A stretch of 64,000 nucleotides of DNA from Chitinophagaceae bacterium. Its GTDB lineage: Bacteria; Bacteroidota; Bacteroidia; Chitinophagales; Chitinophagaceae. The first letter of the stretch is position 1, and each line of letters opens with the position of its first letter. The stretch spans positions 1 to 64,000 of the forward strand of contig JAMLGT010000008.1 in NCBI GenBank assembly GCA_023957755.1, read 5' to 3'. The notes under the pieces were generated by a model. It was not told the DNA's origin. It saw only the letters and a list, made by a program, of their open reading frames with translations, and searched no databases. The translations under genes and the position numbers were made by a program. This document shows positions 27,451-36,570 of this stretch, in pieces.

Positions 27451-27822
27451 ATGCCCGCAGGATTAAATAAAGAACCTAACCTGATATTGCAGGTTCGCCT
27501 TGTAAGAAAAGGTGACGACAGGCTCGTGAGTGGCCCCAAGTTTAAAGTACGTCTTTACGATAAAGATGTTTTCAATGATGATTATCTGGGTGAATCAGGC
27601 GTGAAGGATGGTTTTGCAGAATTTACGCTTACCCCTGGGGATTATAAAGGTCCAGCCGGGCTTGACGAAAAACCAGACTTTTATTTCGTCGTGTATCATG
27701 ATGGGAAAGAAGTATTCAGAAGCCGGGTAATGCAGGATCTTGACATATCAGATATGGGACGTTTTATCAGTACGGAAGGGCACGTGGTAGATCTGGGCAC
27801 TTTTCTTATTGATACTGAATAG
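27451..27822 (+). CDS. Small beta-sandwich protein, unknown function
   Basis: This 123-residue protein has no signal peptide or membrane helix. The pattern of alternating strands (LILQVRLVRKGDDRLV, FKVRLYDKDVFNDDYLGE, GFAEFTLTPGDYKG, DFYFVVYHDGKEVFRS) suggests a C2-like or transthyretin-like beta-sandwich. The acidic DKDVFNDDYLGE stretch resembles the calcium loop of C2 domains, but this is only a visual resemblance. It lies 38 bp downstream of lepA and could be co-transcribed. No function can be assigned. Confidence 0.65.
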   Translation: MPAGLNKEPNLILQVRLVRKGDDRLVSGPKFKVRLYDKDVFNDDYLGESGVKDGFAEFTLTPGDYKGPAGLDEKPDFYFVVYHDGKEVFRSRVMQDLDISDMGRFISTEGHVVDLGTFLIDTE

Positions 27823-27875
27823 CACTTATCATCCCTCTTTTCAAAATTTTAACGAATTTTGAAATTATGCAGGTT

Positions 27876-27883
27876 TATTTTTG
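27876..27883 (+). promoter_or_regulatory. Possible promoter -7 box for the LysM gene
   Basis: TATTTTTG matches TAnnTTTG, 72 bases before the ATG at 27956. A weak hairpin (27839-27864) lies just upstream and may end the preceding transcript, although it has no T tract. Confidence 0.4.
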
Positions 27884-27955
27884 AAAAGTATCATCAGCAG
27901 TGATCCACTGTAAGGAGTGGATTTGATTTTTTTATTAAACTACAAAAATGAAATT

Positions 27956-28960
27956 ATGCCGAGGCACCTTTTCTTTTTTCTGTTGACATTAATCGTTCCG
28001 TTGTCACTTTTCTCGCAGAAACCTGATTTTCAGATAAAAGGAAAAGGCAGTGCATTGTATCTCACTCATAAGGTAAGCCCAAAAGAGAATTTCTACAGTG
28101 TGGGGAGGATGTATAATGTAGCCCCCAGAACACTGGCATCGTTCAATCAATTGTCAATGGATAAAGGCCTGAGTATAGGTCAAATAATAAAAGTGCCTTT
28201 GGACGAAAGCAATTTTGCGCAGTCAACTTCCAGAAGCGCGGCGGAGGCTCTGGTGCCGCTGTATCACAAAGTAGGATCAGGAGAAACACTTTTTCGCATT
28301 GGTGCCAATTATGGAAATGTGCCTCTCGAGGATTTAAAAAAGTGGAATAAACTGAGTAGTGACCAACTGAATGCAGGTGCCAATCTGATTGTAGGATATC
28401 TAAGAGTAAATAAATCAGAATCCTCTCTTGCAAATTCAGGAATTAAGAGTGAAGAAACGCCTGTAGTAAAGACACCGGCGGCTGAGATTGTACCTGCTGC
28501 TGAAATAGCCGTCGTGAAGAAAGAAACACCTCCGGCATTGGAAGAGAAAAAAGAGGTGCCGGTCAAAACACCTGAAGTGACAAAGGAAAATGCCGTATCT
28601 GTACTTGTACAGCCGGCAGCGACACCAGGGAGTGAGAAGGAAGGCTTTTTCAGATCAGAGTATGACCAGCTTGCTGCTAATAATGGAGTTGTTTCCATGT
28701 CAGGGGCTGCTTCGGTATTCAAGTCAACCAGTGGATGGCAGGACGACAAGTATTATTGCTTCAATAATGAAGCGGCGCCCGGAAGCATCGTAAAAGTGTC
28801 CGTATCAGGTTCTGATAAAGCTATTTATGCAAAAGTGCTTGACGCAATTCCTGACATAAAGCAAAATGAAGGAGTACGTCTGGTACTGAGCAATGCAGCG
28901 GCTGATGCTTTGGGCGTTACTTCTGAGAAGTTTGATGCAGTAATCAGTTATTTTAAGTAA
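27956..28960 (+). CDS. LysM cell-wall-binding protein with C-terminal double-psi beta-barrel
   Basis: The ATG at 27956 gives 334 residues, with a signal peptide of long aromatic-leucine character (MPRHLFFFLLTLIVPLSLFS, cut near FSQ). It is preferred over a TTG 39 bases upstream. Two LysM modules bind peptidoglycan: one at about 35-75 (HKVSPKENFYSVGRMYNV, then LSIGQIIKVP) and one at about 98-145 (HKVGSGETLFRIGANYGN). A Lys/Glu/Pro-rich linker (about 150-230) follows, then a C-terminal domain resembling the RlpA-type double-psi barrel (MSGAASVFKSTSGWQDDKYY, APGSIVKVS, DAIPDIKQNEGVRLVLS). The likely site is the periplasm, attached to the cell wall. Whether the barrel has lytic activity is unclear. 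Confidence 0.85.
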   Translation: MPRHLFFFLLTLIVPLSLFSQKPDFQIKGKGSALYLTHKVSPKENFYSVGRMYNVAPRTLASFNQLSMDKGLSIGQIIKVPLDESNFAQSTSRSAAEALVPLYHKVGSGETLFRIGANYGNVPLEDLKKWNKLSSDQLNAGANLIVGYLRVNKSESSLANSGIKSEETPVVKTPAAEIVPAAEIAVVKKETPPALEEKKEVPVKTPEVTKENAVSVLVQPAATPGSEKEGFFRSEYDQLAANNGVVSMSGAASVFKSTSGWQDDKYYCFNNEAAPGSIVKVSVSGSDKAIYAKVLDAIPDIKQNEGVRLVLSNAAADALGVTSEKFDAVISYFK

Positions 28961-29021
28961 GGCAGCCTTCACGTGTCTGATTGTACACGCAGGAATGAAC
29001 TGCATGAGTATTAATTTTTGT

Positions 29022-29054
29022 AAAGACCTGTGATGAATTCGGGTCTTTATTGTT
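29022..29054 (+). terminator. Possible intrinsic terminator after the LysM gene
   Basis: AAAGACC (29022-29028) and GGTCTTT (29042-29048) form a seven-base stem with a 13-base loop. It is followed by ATTGTT. It lies only 13-19 bases upstream of the M20 start codon, so it could also act on that gene's leader. Confidence 0.45.
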
Positions 29055-29066
29055 AACAGGACTATC

Positions 29067-30320
29067 ATGGCTTTTACGAGATTTTTCATGCTGCCGGTAT
29101 TTTCAGGACTGCTGCTGGTTTCTGGTTTCGCACAACCCAAACCCTCGCTTTCAGAAATATCAGCATACTCCTTTGAGATATATAAACAATTGCATCAGTA
29201 TCCCGAACTTGGAAAAAAGGAATTTAAGACAGCAGCGCTGGTTAGAGACGAATTGAAAACGTATGGTTTTACAAAGTTTTATGAGGTAGATGGCCTGCCT
29301 ACCTGTGTGATAGCAGAACTGGACACAAGGAAGGAAGGGCCTGTAATTGCTTTTCGGGCTGAACTTGATGCCAGGCCCGGAAAGGAGAAATCAGGTGTAG
29401 CATATGCTTCAAAAATAGATTCGCTCGTGCATAGTTGCGGACACGATGCCCATACATCCATCCTGCTGGGTGTGGCACGCCTTCTGAATTCCCGGAAGCA
29501 GCTACTAAAAGGAAAAATATATTTTGTATTTCAGCCTGCTGAAGAAGTGAAGGGCGGAGCGGATGATATTGTAAATAGTGGAATCCTGAAAAAATTAAAT
29601 ATTGGCAGTATGTATGCGCTACATGCAGCCAGCGGCCTGGATGTGGGAAAGGTCACTATTTCGCCGGGATATATCATGGCAGGAAGCAATTATTTTACAA
29701 TTGATATAGAGGGGAAAGGATCTCATGCGGCTACACCCTACGAAGGGAGCAATATACCGGTGGTGGCTTCAAAGATGGTGACTACGTTATCGTCAATTCC
29801 CGCGCTGAATATGGATATATCTGAAAGGCCTGCTGTGGTGAGTGTCACTCATTTGGAAGCAGGGAAATCCGGAGGACTTAATGTAATACCATCCCAGGCA
29901 GTGATCAGGGGAACCATAAGAGCTTATGAACAAATAGATGAACCATTCAATGGGAGACCATCTATTTCGGACATTATAAGAGATCAGTTAGCGCCATTTT
30001 GTGCGATCCCGGGCGTGAAGTGTAACATTGATATCAGGAAAGGTTCGCCACCCACTTATAATAGTCCGGAACTATTTGACCACATGGTACCGAAGCTTAT
30101 TAAGACTTTTCAGGGTAGCATAGATACCACTCCTCATAGAGGTATGTTTTCAGAAGATTTTTCATATTATACTAAAGGAATACCATGCCTTTATTTCGGT
30201 TTAGGTATTGCAAAAGAAAATCTGGGACATGCTAATGTACATTCAGAAGAATTTTCTGTGCATCCTGATACATTCAGGTATGGTATAGAGCTATTTGTAC
30301 GGATTGCAGAAGTGCAATAA
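29067..30320 (+). CDS. Secreted M20D-type amidohydrolase/peptidase
   Basis: This 417-residue protein has a signal peptide cut near VSGFAQ. It matches the M20D group (hippurate and N-acyl-amino-acid amidohydrolases). Visible features are LHQYPELGKKEFKTA, the metal-binding SCGHDAHTSILLGVARLL, FQPAEEVKGGADDIV with the catalytic Glu, GKGSHAATPYEGSN in the dimerisation lid, and MFSEDFSYYTKGIPCLYFGL near the end. Export to the periplasm is typical for Bacteroidota members. The SusC/SusD pair starts 300 bp downstream with its own promoter box, so a functional link is possible but not shown. Confidence 0.9.
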   Translation: MAFTRFFMLPVFSGLLLVSGFAQPKPSLSEISAYSFEIYKQLHQYPELGKKEFKTAALVRDELKTYGFTKFYEVDGLPTCVIAELDTRKEGPVIAFRAELDARPGKEKSGVAYASKIDSLVHSCGHDAHTSILLGVARLLNSRKQLLKGKIYFVFQPAEEVKGGADDIVNSGILKKLNIGSMYALHAASGLDVGKVTISPGYIMAGSNYFTIDIEGKGSHAATPYEGSNIPVVASKMVTTLSSIPALNMDISERPAVVSVTHLEAGKSGGLNVIPSQAVIRGTIRAYEQIDEPFNGRPSISDIIRDQLAPFCAIPGVKCNIDIRKGSPPTYNSPELFDHMVPKLIKTFQGSIDTTPHRGMFSEDFSYYTKGIPCLYFGLGIAKENLGHANVHSEEFSVHPDTFRYGIELFVRIAEVQ

Positions 30321-30620
30321 GATTCTCATCGTCAACCCCTTCCATTCTCATTTAGTACTGAGAATTATGTATTTGCCAGGGGATATAATTCCGAGAGAAA
30401 TTCATTTCCGGTTGATGAAAAAATATTCTGAATTATTTCGATTTAATTCATTTTTTACTGTGAATAACTTTGTTAAGAAAGTATTTGATGTTTTGAGTTC
30501 TGTCACTGCATAATTTGTTAAATTTGCATCTCAACTGCTATTTTATTTTTACCCTTAAAGATTGCGAATTTCTTTTCTGAAATAATCCTTTTTTTTCAAT
30601 AACTCAATAAAACAACACTG
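30321..30620. other. Intergenic region between the M20 gene and the SusC gene
   Basis: The region is AT-rich. Apart from the -7 box at 30529-30536 and the final T-rich leader of the SusC gene, I see no gene, strong hairpin or repeat. An 72-codon open frame that starts inside the M20 gene (30295-30513) has no coding character. Confidence 0.6.
30529..30536 (+). promoter_or_regulatory. Possible promoter -7 box for the SusC/SusD operon
   Basis: TAAATTTG matches TAnnTTTG. It lies 84 bases before the SusC ATG and no -33 box is evident at ideal spacing. Confidence 0.4.
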
Positions 30621-33600
30621 ATGTTAAAGCCCATTTTTACGACTTTTTTAGTCCTTTTTATGAGCACAGCTTTGTTCGCACAGATCAATGTGAGGGGCAA
30701 GGTAGTGTCTTCAGAAGACAATCGGCCGGTGGCCTCAGTTACAGTAAATGTCAAGGGGACATCTCAGGCAGTTACGACTGACGCCAGTGGTAATTATACA
30801 ATTAATAATGTGCCGGGTAATGCCCTACTGGTTTTTACTTCTGTCGGTTTTCATGAAATGGAGGTCAATGTAAACAACCGCCAGCAGGTAGATGTGAAGC
30901 TCACTCCTGAGGCAAAGACCCTTGATGAAGTAATGGTAGTGGCATTTGGTACTGCAAAAAAGAGCACCTATACCGGATCTGCTGCGGTAATTGGCGAAGA
31001 GAACTTCAGTCTGAGGCCGGTAACCGAGGTAGGCCAGGCACTTACAGGTACCACACCCGGGTTGCAGGTAGGGACATCTAACGGTATGCCCGGATCGGCT
31101 CCTACTATCAGGATACGGGGGCTGGGATCGTTCAATGCAGGAAACGATCCGCTTATTGTCCTCGACGGGATGCCTTACGACAACGCACTTACCAGTATAA
31201 ACCCAAATGATATTGAAAGTATTACCGTGTTGAAGGATGCATCCTCTGCGGCACTTTATGGAGCAAGGGCGGCTAATGGTGTGTTGCTCATCAATACCAA
31301 GAAGGGAAAGTCGGGGGCAGCGAAGATCAATGCAAAGTATAATATGGGGTTTGTTTCAAGACAGAGCGCTGATTTTGAAAAGCTGGGTGAGCGCGATTAT
31401 ATGGAACTCTACTGGGAATCGCAGCGGAATGCTTTTCTTTTTAATGGGATGTCAGAGGCACTGGCTAATACCAATGCAGGGCCCGCACTCCTTTCAGGGA
31501 TGGGTTACAATCCGTATCTGATGGATCCTGCGCAACTGTTTGATGCTAATGGAAAACTCAATCCCAATGCGGTGAACCATTGGGCCGAGGATGAAGACTG
31601 GTATGGCGCCATCACCCGTACAGGAAAGAGGCAGGACGCAGATATATCAATAAGTGGTGGAAACAATAATTCAGATTATTATACTTCACTCGGATATCTG
31701 AATGAAGAAGGTTTTATTGTCGGATCAAAATACAGCCGTATAACCGGTAAGGTAAATGCCAATTCCAAAGTGAATAGTTGGATGAAGGCCGGTGTGAATT
31801 TTAATATGTCGTATGCAAATGCCGACGGGCAGCAGAATGAGAGTAGCGGTAATAACTCTAATCCTTTCCGGGCTACAAGATATATGGGGAATATCTTCCC
31901 AATACACCTCCACAATCCGCTAACCGGTGCGTATATTCTGGATGCCAACGGACAAAAGATGCCTGACTTTGGCAGTGGCTGGTCGGATCCGGGTGGGGCT
32001 TTTGACATTTCGTCAAGAGATGCGTTTCCTGCCACCAACCATCCTTATGAGTCCCGCCATATTTATAACGGATTTATCAGGCAGACTCTTAACCTTAAGG
32101 CCTATACGGATATCTCGTTCACCAAAGAACTTAAAGCAACCATCAATGGTGGTTTAGGCTCTAATATGTACCGTAGCTGGAATGGAGGTTATGTGTATGA
32201 ACAGAAAGGTAATGCAGGCTCTTCAGCAAGAAATATTTCCAATACCACTACCTGGACATTTCAGCAATTGCTGAATTATGCAAAGCGATTTGGTGACCAT
32301 AGCATTGATGTGCTGGCAGGGCACGAGAGTTACCAATATCAATACCATTATATGTCCACTTCTATGAAAACACAATCGATCCTCGGAGATAATTTTGAGT
32401 ATGCAAATTTCACCGAGATAAATGCATTGCCTAACTCTTATACCAACAATTACAGAGTGGAAGGGTATTTATCAAGAATCAATTATGACTATGACAGAAA
32501 ATACTTTGCTTCCGTTTCGTTCAGGAAAGATGGTTCTTCGCGCTTCTATAAGGATGTACGCTGGGGCAACTTCTGGTCGGTGGGCGCAGGATGGTCACTC
32601 GACAGAGAGCATTTCATGGAAAACATTCACTTTGTGAATGCTCTTAAATTGCGCGCTTCGTATGGTGAAGTGGGTAACGACGATCTACCCGGCTATTATC
32701 CCTGGCGTGCTACTTACACAACTGCTGATAACGGAGAGCCGGGATATGTGCAATCAAGCCTGGGGAATAAATTGCTGACATGGGAGACTTCCCGAAATTT
32801 TGATATTGCTACTGAGTTTACCTTATTGAATAACCGGCTCTCAGGGTCAATTGAATATTTCCACAGGGTTTCCAGCAATTTATTGTTTAGCGTACCCCAG
32901 CCCATCTCTTCAGGTATTGAGACGATAGATGTGAATGCCGGCTCTATGTATAATAAAGGAGTGGAAATTGCCCTGGATGGTGAGGTATATCGCGATAAAG
33001 ACTGGAGAGTAAGATTGAATGGGAATGCCACCTTCCTGAAAAATAAGATTACCGAACTACCACTGGATCCCTATGTATCTTCTGTGTATAAGATAGAACC
33101 GGGTCATTCCAGATATGAGTTTTATGTAAGACAATGGGCTGGTGTAAATCCGGATGACGGATACAATTTATACAAAGCAGATGTAGAGAATTTCACCTTC
33201 GGAACAGGAGAACTTATCAATATAAAAGGTGTGGACTACACAGAGAATATTGAAAAGAGCCTGTATGCTTATTCAGGTTCGGCAATGCCGACAGTAAATG
33301 GTGGTTTCGGAGCAAATGTGGGTTGGAAGGATTTTAATCTGAAGTTTAATTTCTATTATCAATTAGGGGGTAAATTTTATGACGCAGGATATAGCTCATT
33401 TATGACAGGGTCTTTACTGTATTTTGCTCAACACAAGGATTTGTTGAAGAGATGGAAAAAGCCGGGAGATGTTACGGATATTCCGAAGGTTACGGCCGGA
33501 AGCGACAGGACAAACATTGAGGCTGCTACTTCCTCCAGATGGTTGGTGACATCTAATATGATAGAGTTGACCAACATCAATCTTTCTTACAGGGTACCTA

Positions 33601-33785
33601 AGAAATTCTTACAGGGCAAGAACATTTCGGATGCGACTATTTATTTCGCAGCAGATAATGCCTTCCTGAAAACAGCCCGTAGAGGACTATATCCAAGACG
33701 GAATTTTAGTTCAGGATATCTTGCAAATACGGATGTGTACCCTCCTTCAATGGTAGTGTCATTTGGACTGTCAATAACCCTTTAA
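30621..33785 (+). CDS. SusC/RagA-family TonB-linked outer-membrane transporter
   Basis: This 1054-residue protein has a signal peptide (cut near ALFAQ) and a CarboxypepD-regulatory-like domain (about 23-98, NVRGKVVSSEDNRPVASVTV). The TonB-box region (LDEVMVVAFGTAKK) follows, then a plug with PGLQVGTSNGMPGSAPTIRI and a DPLIVLDGMPYD stretch, and a 22-strand barrel ending in VVSFGLSITL. It imports large nutrients with its SusD partner, energised by TonB. The SusD gene starts 10 bp after its stop. No glycoside hydrolase, sulfatase or regulator flanks the pair, so the substrate cannot be read from the locus; the M20 amidohydrolase upstream raises a peptide-related possibility only. Confidence 0.97.
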   Translation: MLKPIFTTFLVLFMSTALFAQINVRGKVVSSEDNRPVASVTVNVKGTSQAVTTDASGNYTINNVPGNALLVFTSVGFHEMEVNVNNRQQVDVKLTPEAKTLDEVMVVAFGTAKKSTYTGSAAVIGEENFSLRPVTEVGQALTGTTPGLQVGTSNGMPGSAPTIRIRGLGSFNAGNDPLIVLDGMPYDNALTSINPNDIESITVLKDASSAALYGARAANGVLLINTKKGKSGAAKINAKYNMGFVSRQSADFEKLGERDYMELYWESQRNAFLFNGMSEALANTNAGPALLSGMGYNPYLMDPAQLFDANGKLNPNAVNHWAEDEDWYGAITRTGKRQDADISISGGNNNSDYYTSLGYLNEEGFIVGSKYSRITGKVNANSKVNSWMKAGVNFNMSYANADGQQNESSGNNSNPFRATRYMGNIFPIHLHNPLTGAYILDANGQKMPDFGSGWSDPGGAFDISSRDAFPATNHPYESRHIYNGFIRQTLNLKAYTDISFTKELKATINGGLGSNMYRSWNGGYVYEQKGNAGSSARNISNTTTWTFQQLLNYAKRFGDHSIDVLAGHESYQYQYHYMSTSMKTQSILGDNFEYANFTEINALPNSYTNNYRVEGYLSRINYDYDRKYFASVSFRKDGSSRFYKDVRWGNFWSVGAGWSLDREHFMENIHFVNALKLRASYGEVGNDDLPGYYPWRATYTTADNGEPGYVQSSLGNKLLTWETSRNFDIATEFTLLNNRLSGSIEYFHRVSSNLLFSVPQPISSGIETIDVNAGSMYNKGVEIALDGEVYRDKDWRVRLNGNATFLKNKITELPLDPYVSSVYKIEPGHSRYEFYVRQWAGVNPDDGYNLYKADVENFTFGTGELINIKGVDYTENIEKSLYAYSGSAMPTVNGGFGANVGWKDFNLKFNFYYQLGGKFYDAGYSSFMTGSLLYFAQHKDLLKRWKKPGDVTDIPKVTAGSDRTNIEAATSSRWLVTSNMIELTNINLSYRVPKKFLQGKNISDATIYFAADNAFLKTARRGLYPRRNFSSGYLANTDVYPPSMVVSFGLSITL

Positions 33786-33795
33786 TTTAAAGAAG

Positions 33796-35409
33796 ATGAA
33801 AAAGAATATCTATATAATATCTGTATTATTCCTTTTCGTGACCATGTCATGCAATAAGGGATTTTTAGAGACAGAATCTACAAGTAATGTAGATCAGTCA
33901 GCCATGTTTAAAGATACTAAGACGGCTATGATGGCTATCAATGGTATGCATCGTATAATGTATGATAAAGGCAACTTTGCTCCCAAGATGGGGTATCAAT
34001 ATTATATGCTTTACATGGATTTCCTGGGAGAAGACCTGGTATATACCAAGTCAAATGCACAGTTTGGTAACGAGACTAACTGGACACGCCACAGGCAGCC
34101 ATCCAATCAATATCCCCGCCATATTTATGAGTATATCTATAAGATTATCGCTAATGCCAATATGGTGATTGAAAATATAGACAATGCAGAAGGCACTCAG
34201 GAAGAGCGAGATAACATCAAAGGACAGGCAATATTTTATCGTGCATTTTCGCATTTCTGTGCCGTACAACTTTATGGTCAGCGATACGACAGAGCGGGAA
34301 ACAACAATCAGGAAGGTATTGTGTTGCGCCTGAGTTCTTCCACAGAACCTAAAGCAAGATCTACAGTGGAAGAGTGTTATAAGTCCATCAACGATGATCT
34401 GGACGAGGCCATAGGCCTGTTGTCAAACGTGCATATACCACGTACTACCAAGATGCATATTAATGTGCATGTGGCAAGAGCAATTAAAGCGAGAGTACTG
34501 CTGACCCAGGGTAAATGGCTTGAAGCAGCAGCAATGGCCAAGCAGGTGGTGGATCAGTCAGGAGCGCAGATGGACAATAGTTGTTATGATTATAAGCAGG
34601 GGCGGTGTACTGATGCATCTAATAAAGAGTGGATTTGGGCTAAGATAGCACAGCCTGCACTGGAGACAGCTACATTGTTTAACTTCTATAGTTATATCTC
34701 TAACACTAATATCTCCTATAACAGAAATACACCCAGAGCCATATATAACCTGCTCTATGAAAGAATTTCTCCTACTGATGTCAGAAAACAATTATGGGTT
34801 CCGGATGTAACGAATCAACCCAATCTGGTATATCCTCCGGGAGGAAACAGGTATAAGTGGATGAGCCAAAAATTTATTGTGGATTTTCCTGATAATAAGT
34901 CTGCTTCTTACAATGGTTCTCTGATTACTGCCGATCTGGCTTTTATCAGATTACCTGAAATGTACCTGATTATGGCAGAGGGCTATGCAAGAGGAGGAGA
35001 TGAGCCTAACGCCAGATTAGCACTGTATGCAGTGGCACACGACAGAGACCCGATGTACACTTTAAGCGTAAATACAGGAGATGATCTTGCGGAAGAAATT
35101 ATGTTTCAGCGCAGAGTGGAATTGTGGGGAGAAGGATTCAGATTCCTGGATCTGAAGAGGCTGAATATGGCGCTCGACAGAGGTCCCAAGCCCAGAACAG
35201 GCTATAACCAGGGCGGCGCTATCAATGGCTGGAAATCCAATTCGAATCCTACTAATTTGGATCCGCTGGCATCTAACTTTAATATGTACGAGGATCAGCC
35301 AATCGGAGAAGCAAGCAGGTATATTCCCGCCGGTGCAAAAGAATGGCAGTGGGTAATTCCTGAACTGGAGTTGCAGTATAATCCACTTTGTACGCAGAAT
35401 CCGATGTAG
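33796..35409 (+). CDS. SusD/RagB-family nutrient-binding lipoprotein
   Basis: This 537-residue protein has a signal peptide and lipobox (FVTMSCNKGFLE) and so is anchored at the cell surface over the SusC channel. The family pattern is visible in the N-terminal helices (MAINGMHRIMYDKGNF), the TPR-like GQAIFYRAFSHFCAVQLYG stretch and the HVARAIKARVLLTQGKWLEA helix pair. The C-terminal region has ADLAFIRLPEMYLIMAEGYA and EIMFQRRVELWGEGFRFLDL. The length is normal. It ends just before a strong terminator, so the operon is SusC-SusD only. Confidence 0.96.
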   Translation: MKKNIYIISVLFLFVTMSCNKGFLETESTSNVDQSAMFKDTKTAMMAINGMHRIMYDKGNFAPKMGYQYYMLYMDFLGEDLVYTKSNAQFGNETNWTRHRQPSNQYPRHIYEYIYKIIANANMVIENIDNAEGTQEERDNIKGQAIFYRAFSHFCAVQLYGQRYDRAGNNNQEGIVLRLSSSTEPKARSTVEECYKSINDDLDEAIGLLSNVHIPRTTKMHINVHVARAIKARVLLTQGKWLEAAAMAKQVVDQSGAQMDNSCYDYKQGRCTDASNKEWIWAKIAQPALETATLFNFYSYISNTNISYNRNTPRAIYNLLYERISPTDVRKQLWVPDVTNQPNLVYPPGGNRYKWMSQKFIVDFPDNKSASYNGSLITADLAFIRLPEMYLIMAEGYARGGDEPNARLALYAVAHDRDPMYTLSVNTGDDLAEEIMFQRRVELWGEGFRFLDLKRLNMALDRGPKPRTGYNQGGAINGWKSNSNPTNLDPLASNFNMYEDQPIGEASRYIPAGAKEWQWVIPELELQYNPLCTQNPM

Positions 35410-35427
35410 TTATTTTTTGCAGAATTG

Positions 35428-35471
35428 ATCCACTATACATCCTTTGTTGTGATGTATAGTGGATTTTTTTT
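35428..35471 (+). terminator. Strong intrinsic terminator of the SusC/SusD operon
   Basis: A perfect 14-base stem (35428-35441 with 35451-35464) and a nine-base loop are followed by a run of seven T residues. It starts 18 bases after the SusD stop codon. Confidence 0.93.
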
Positions 35472-35592
35472 ATGGTGGCTGTATTACGATTTTAGTGACC
35501 TTTGTATTGAAGATAAACAGGAAAGAAGGCTAAAGTTCTTTCTCGAAGATTCTGTTTATTTTGATTCATACACCTGGTGTTTAAGAGTAAAG

Positions 35593-35826
35593 ATGGAGTA
35601 TAGTTCGGCTTTTGTTTTTCTGATACCTGTTACGGCGGGTTTGTTACTAATCTGGTTATTGACAAGAAAAAAAGTATTCGTCAAGGTAGTGGTTGGCCTG
35701 TGGGTGATGGTCTTGTTGATATCCTTTTTTCACAGTATCTACCTTAAAGCAAAGAACAGTAGTGCGAGGGTAGGAAATCGCGCACATGTAGGAGTGGTGA
35801 CAGGGGCTCAAGGAAGCCATATATAA
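35593..35826 (+). CDS. Small two-helix membrane protein, unknown
   Basis: The ATG at 35593 gives 77 residues: a first membrane helix (SAFVFLIPVTAGLLLIWLL), a short basic loop (TRKKVFVK), a second helix (VVVGLWVMVLLISFFHSIYL) and a polar tail. The open frame continues upstream to 35425, but that part is encoded by the terminator hairpin of the SusD gene, so it cannot be the true start. No family is recognised and no ribosome-binding or promoter signal is clear. It may be a real small membrane protein or chance. Confidence 0.35.
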   Translation: MEYSSAFVFLIPVTAGLLLIWLLTRKKVFVKVVVGLWVMVLLISFFHSIYLKAKNSSARVGNRAHVGVVTGAQGSHI

Positions 35827-35935
35827 GTACATGAACCAGTTCCGGCTATTTCGCCTCTCCTGAAATGCTTATAGCATATTCTTTGTTCACACAGTTCACG
35901 GTAATTAGAATACTGCGCATGCGCCGCTGCACTTC

Positions 35936-36514
35936 TTAGCGGAGTCCTTCGAGTTGCTTAATAAATTTGTCAGAATCATATTTTGCCATTCCTGTATGCT
36001 TCATTACGATACTTCCTTTCTTATCCAGGACAATCGTTGTGGGCAGTGTGCCCGAGAACATATCAGTGGGGATATATCCTACTGCTTTGTAAAATGGTAA
36101 TTGAGGAAAGTGATCATCCAGGTATTTTCTACCTGTCTCATCTTCGTCATCCAGATTGATTAAAACGAAAACAAAGTCCTTGTCGTTTCTGAATCGGGTT
36201 ACCAGCTTGTCAATCGCAGGCATTTCGGCACGGCAAGGCGGGCACCACGAAGCCCAAAAATTAATAAAAACCACTTTACCTCTCATTGCTTCAGTGCTGC
36301 TTTGAAATCCGTTTCCGTTCTGGAATTGAAGTGGCATGACGATGGAGGAGTCAGTTACTGCCTCGGTCTTGATTGAAGCATTAAATAAGCCAGTGGAGAG
36401 CACCTGCCGCAGGAGCCAGCTTCTGGCTGGTGTACTAACTAAAAGTACAAATAGTGTTCCGAAGAACACAAAGTTGATGATGCGGGATTTAAGCTTTTTC
36501 TTATCCATTGCCAT
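35936..36514 (-). CDS. TlpA-like thioredoxin-family protein, membrane anchored
   Basis: This 192-residue protein has an N-terminal signal anchor (KSRIINFVFFGTLFVLLVST) followed by a periplasmic thioredoxin fold of the AhpC/TSA-Redoxin type. The redox motif is in NFWASWCPPCRAEMPAIDKL (CPPC). The cis-proline region is GTLPTTIVLDKKGSIV. It is expected to reduce or oxidise thiols in the periplasm, as TlpA/ResA proteins do in cytochrome c maturation or oxidative stress. No client genes are adjacent; the nearest neighbour, the LTA-synthase-type gene, lies 56 bp upstream on the same strand. Confidence 0.9.
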   Translation of the reverse strand: MAMDKKKLKSRIINFVFFGTLFVLLVSTPARSWLLRQVLSTGLFNASIKTEAVTDSSIVMPLQFQNGNGFQSSTEAMRGKVVFINFWASWCPPCRAEMPAIDKLVTRFRNDKDFVFVLINLDDEDETGRKYLDDHFPQLPFYKAVGYIPTDMFSGTLPTTIVLDKKGSIVMKHTGMAKYDSDKFIKQLEGLR

Positions 36515-36570
36515 AACACGAAGTAAAGATTTTTTGCAGAGGTATTACCGGATGGCGAAAAGTTCAACTA

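Noticed and set aside
27839-27864. Ten-base AT-rich inverted repeat after the small beta protein gene
   Set aside because: It is a hairpin with no following T tract and only A-T pairs around a single C-G; too weak to call a terminator.
30295-30513. 72-codon frame at the end of the M20 gene
   Set aside because: It starts inside the M20 gene in another frame and has no coding features.
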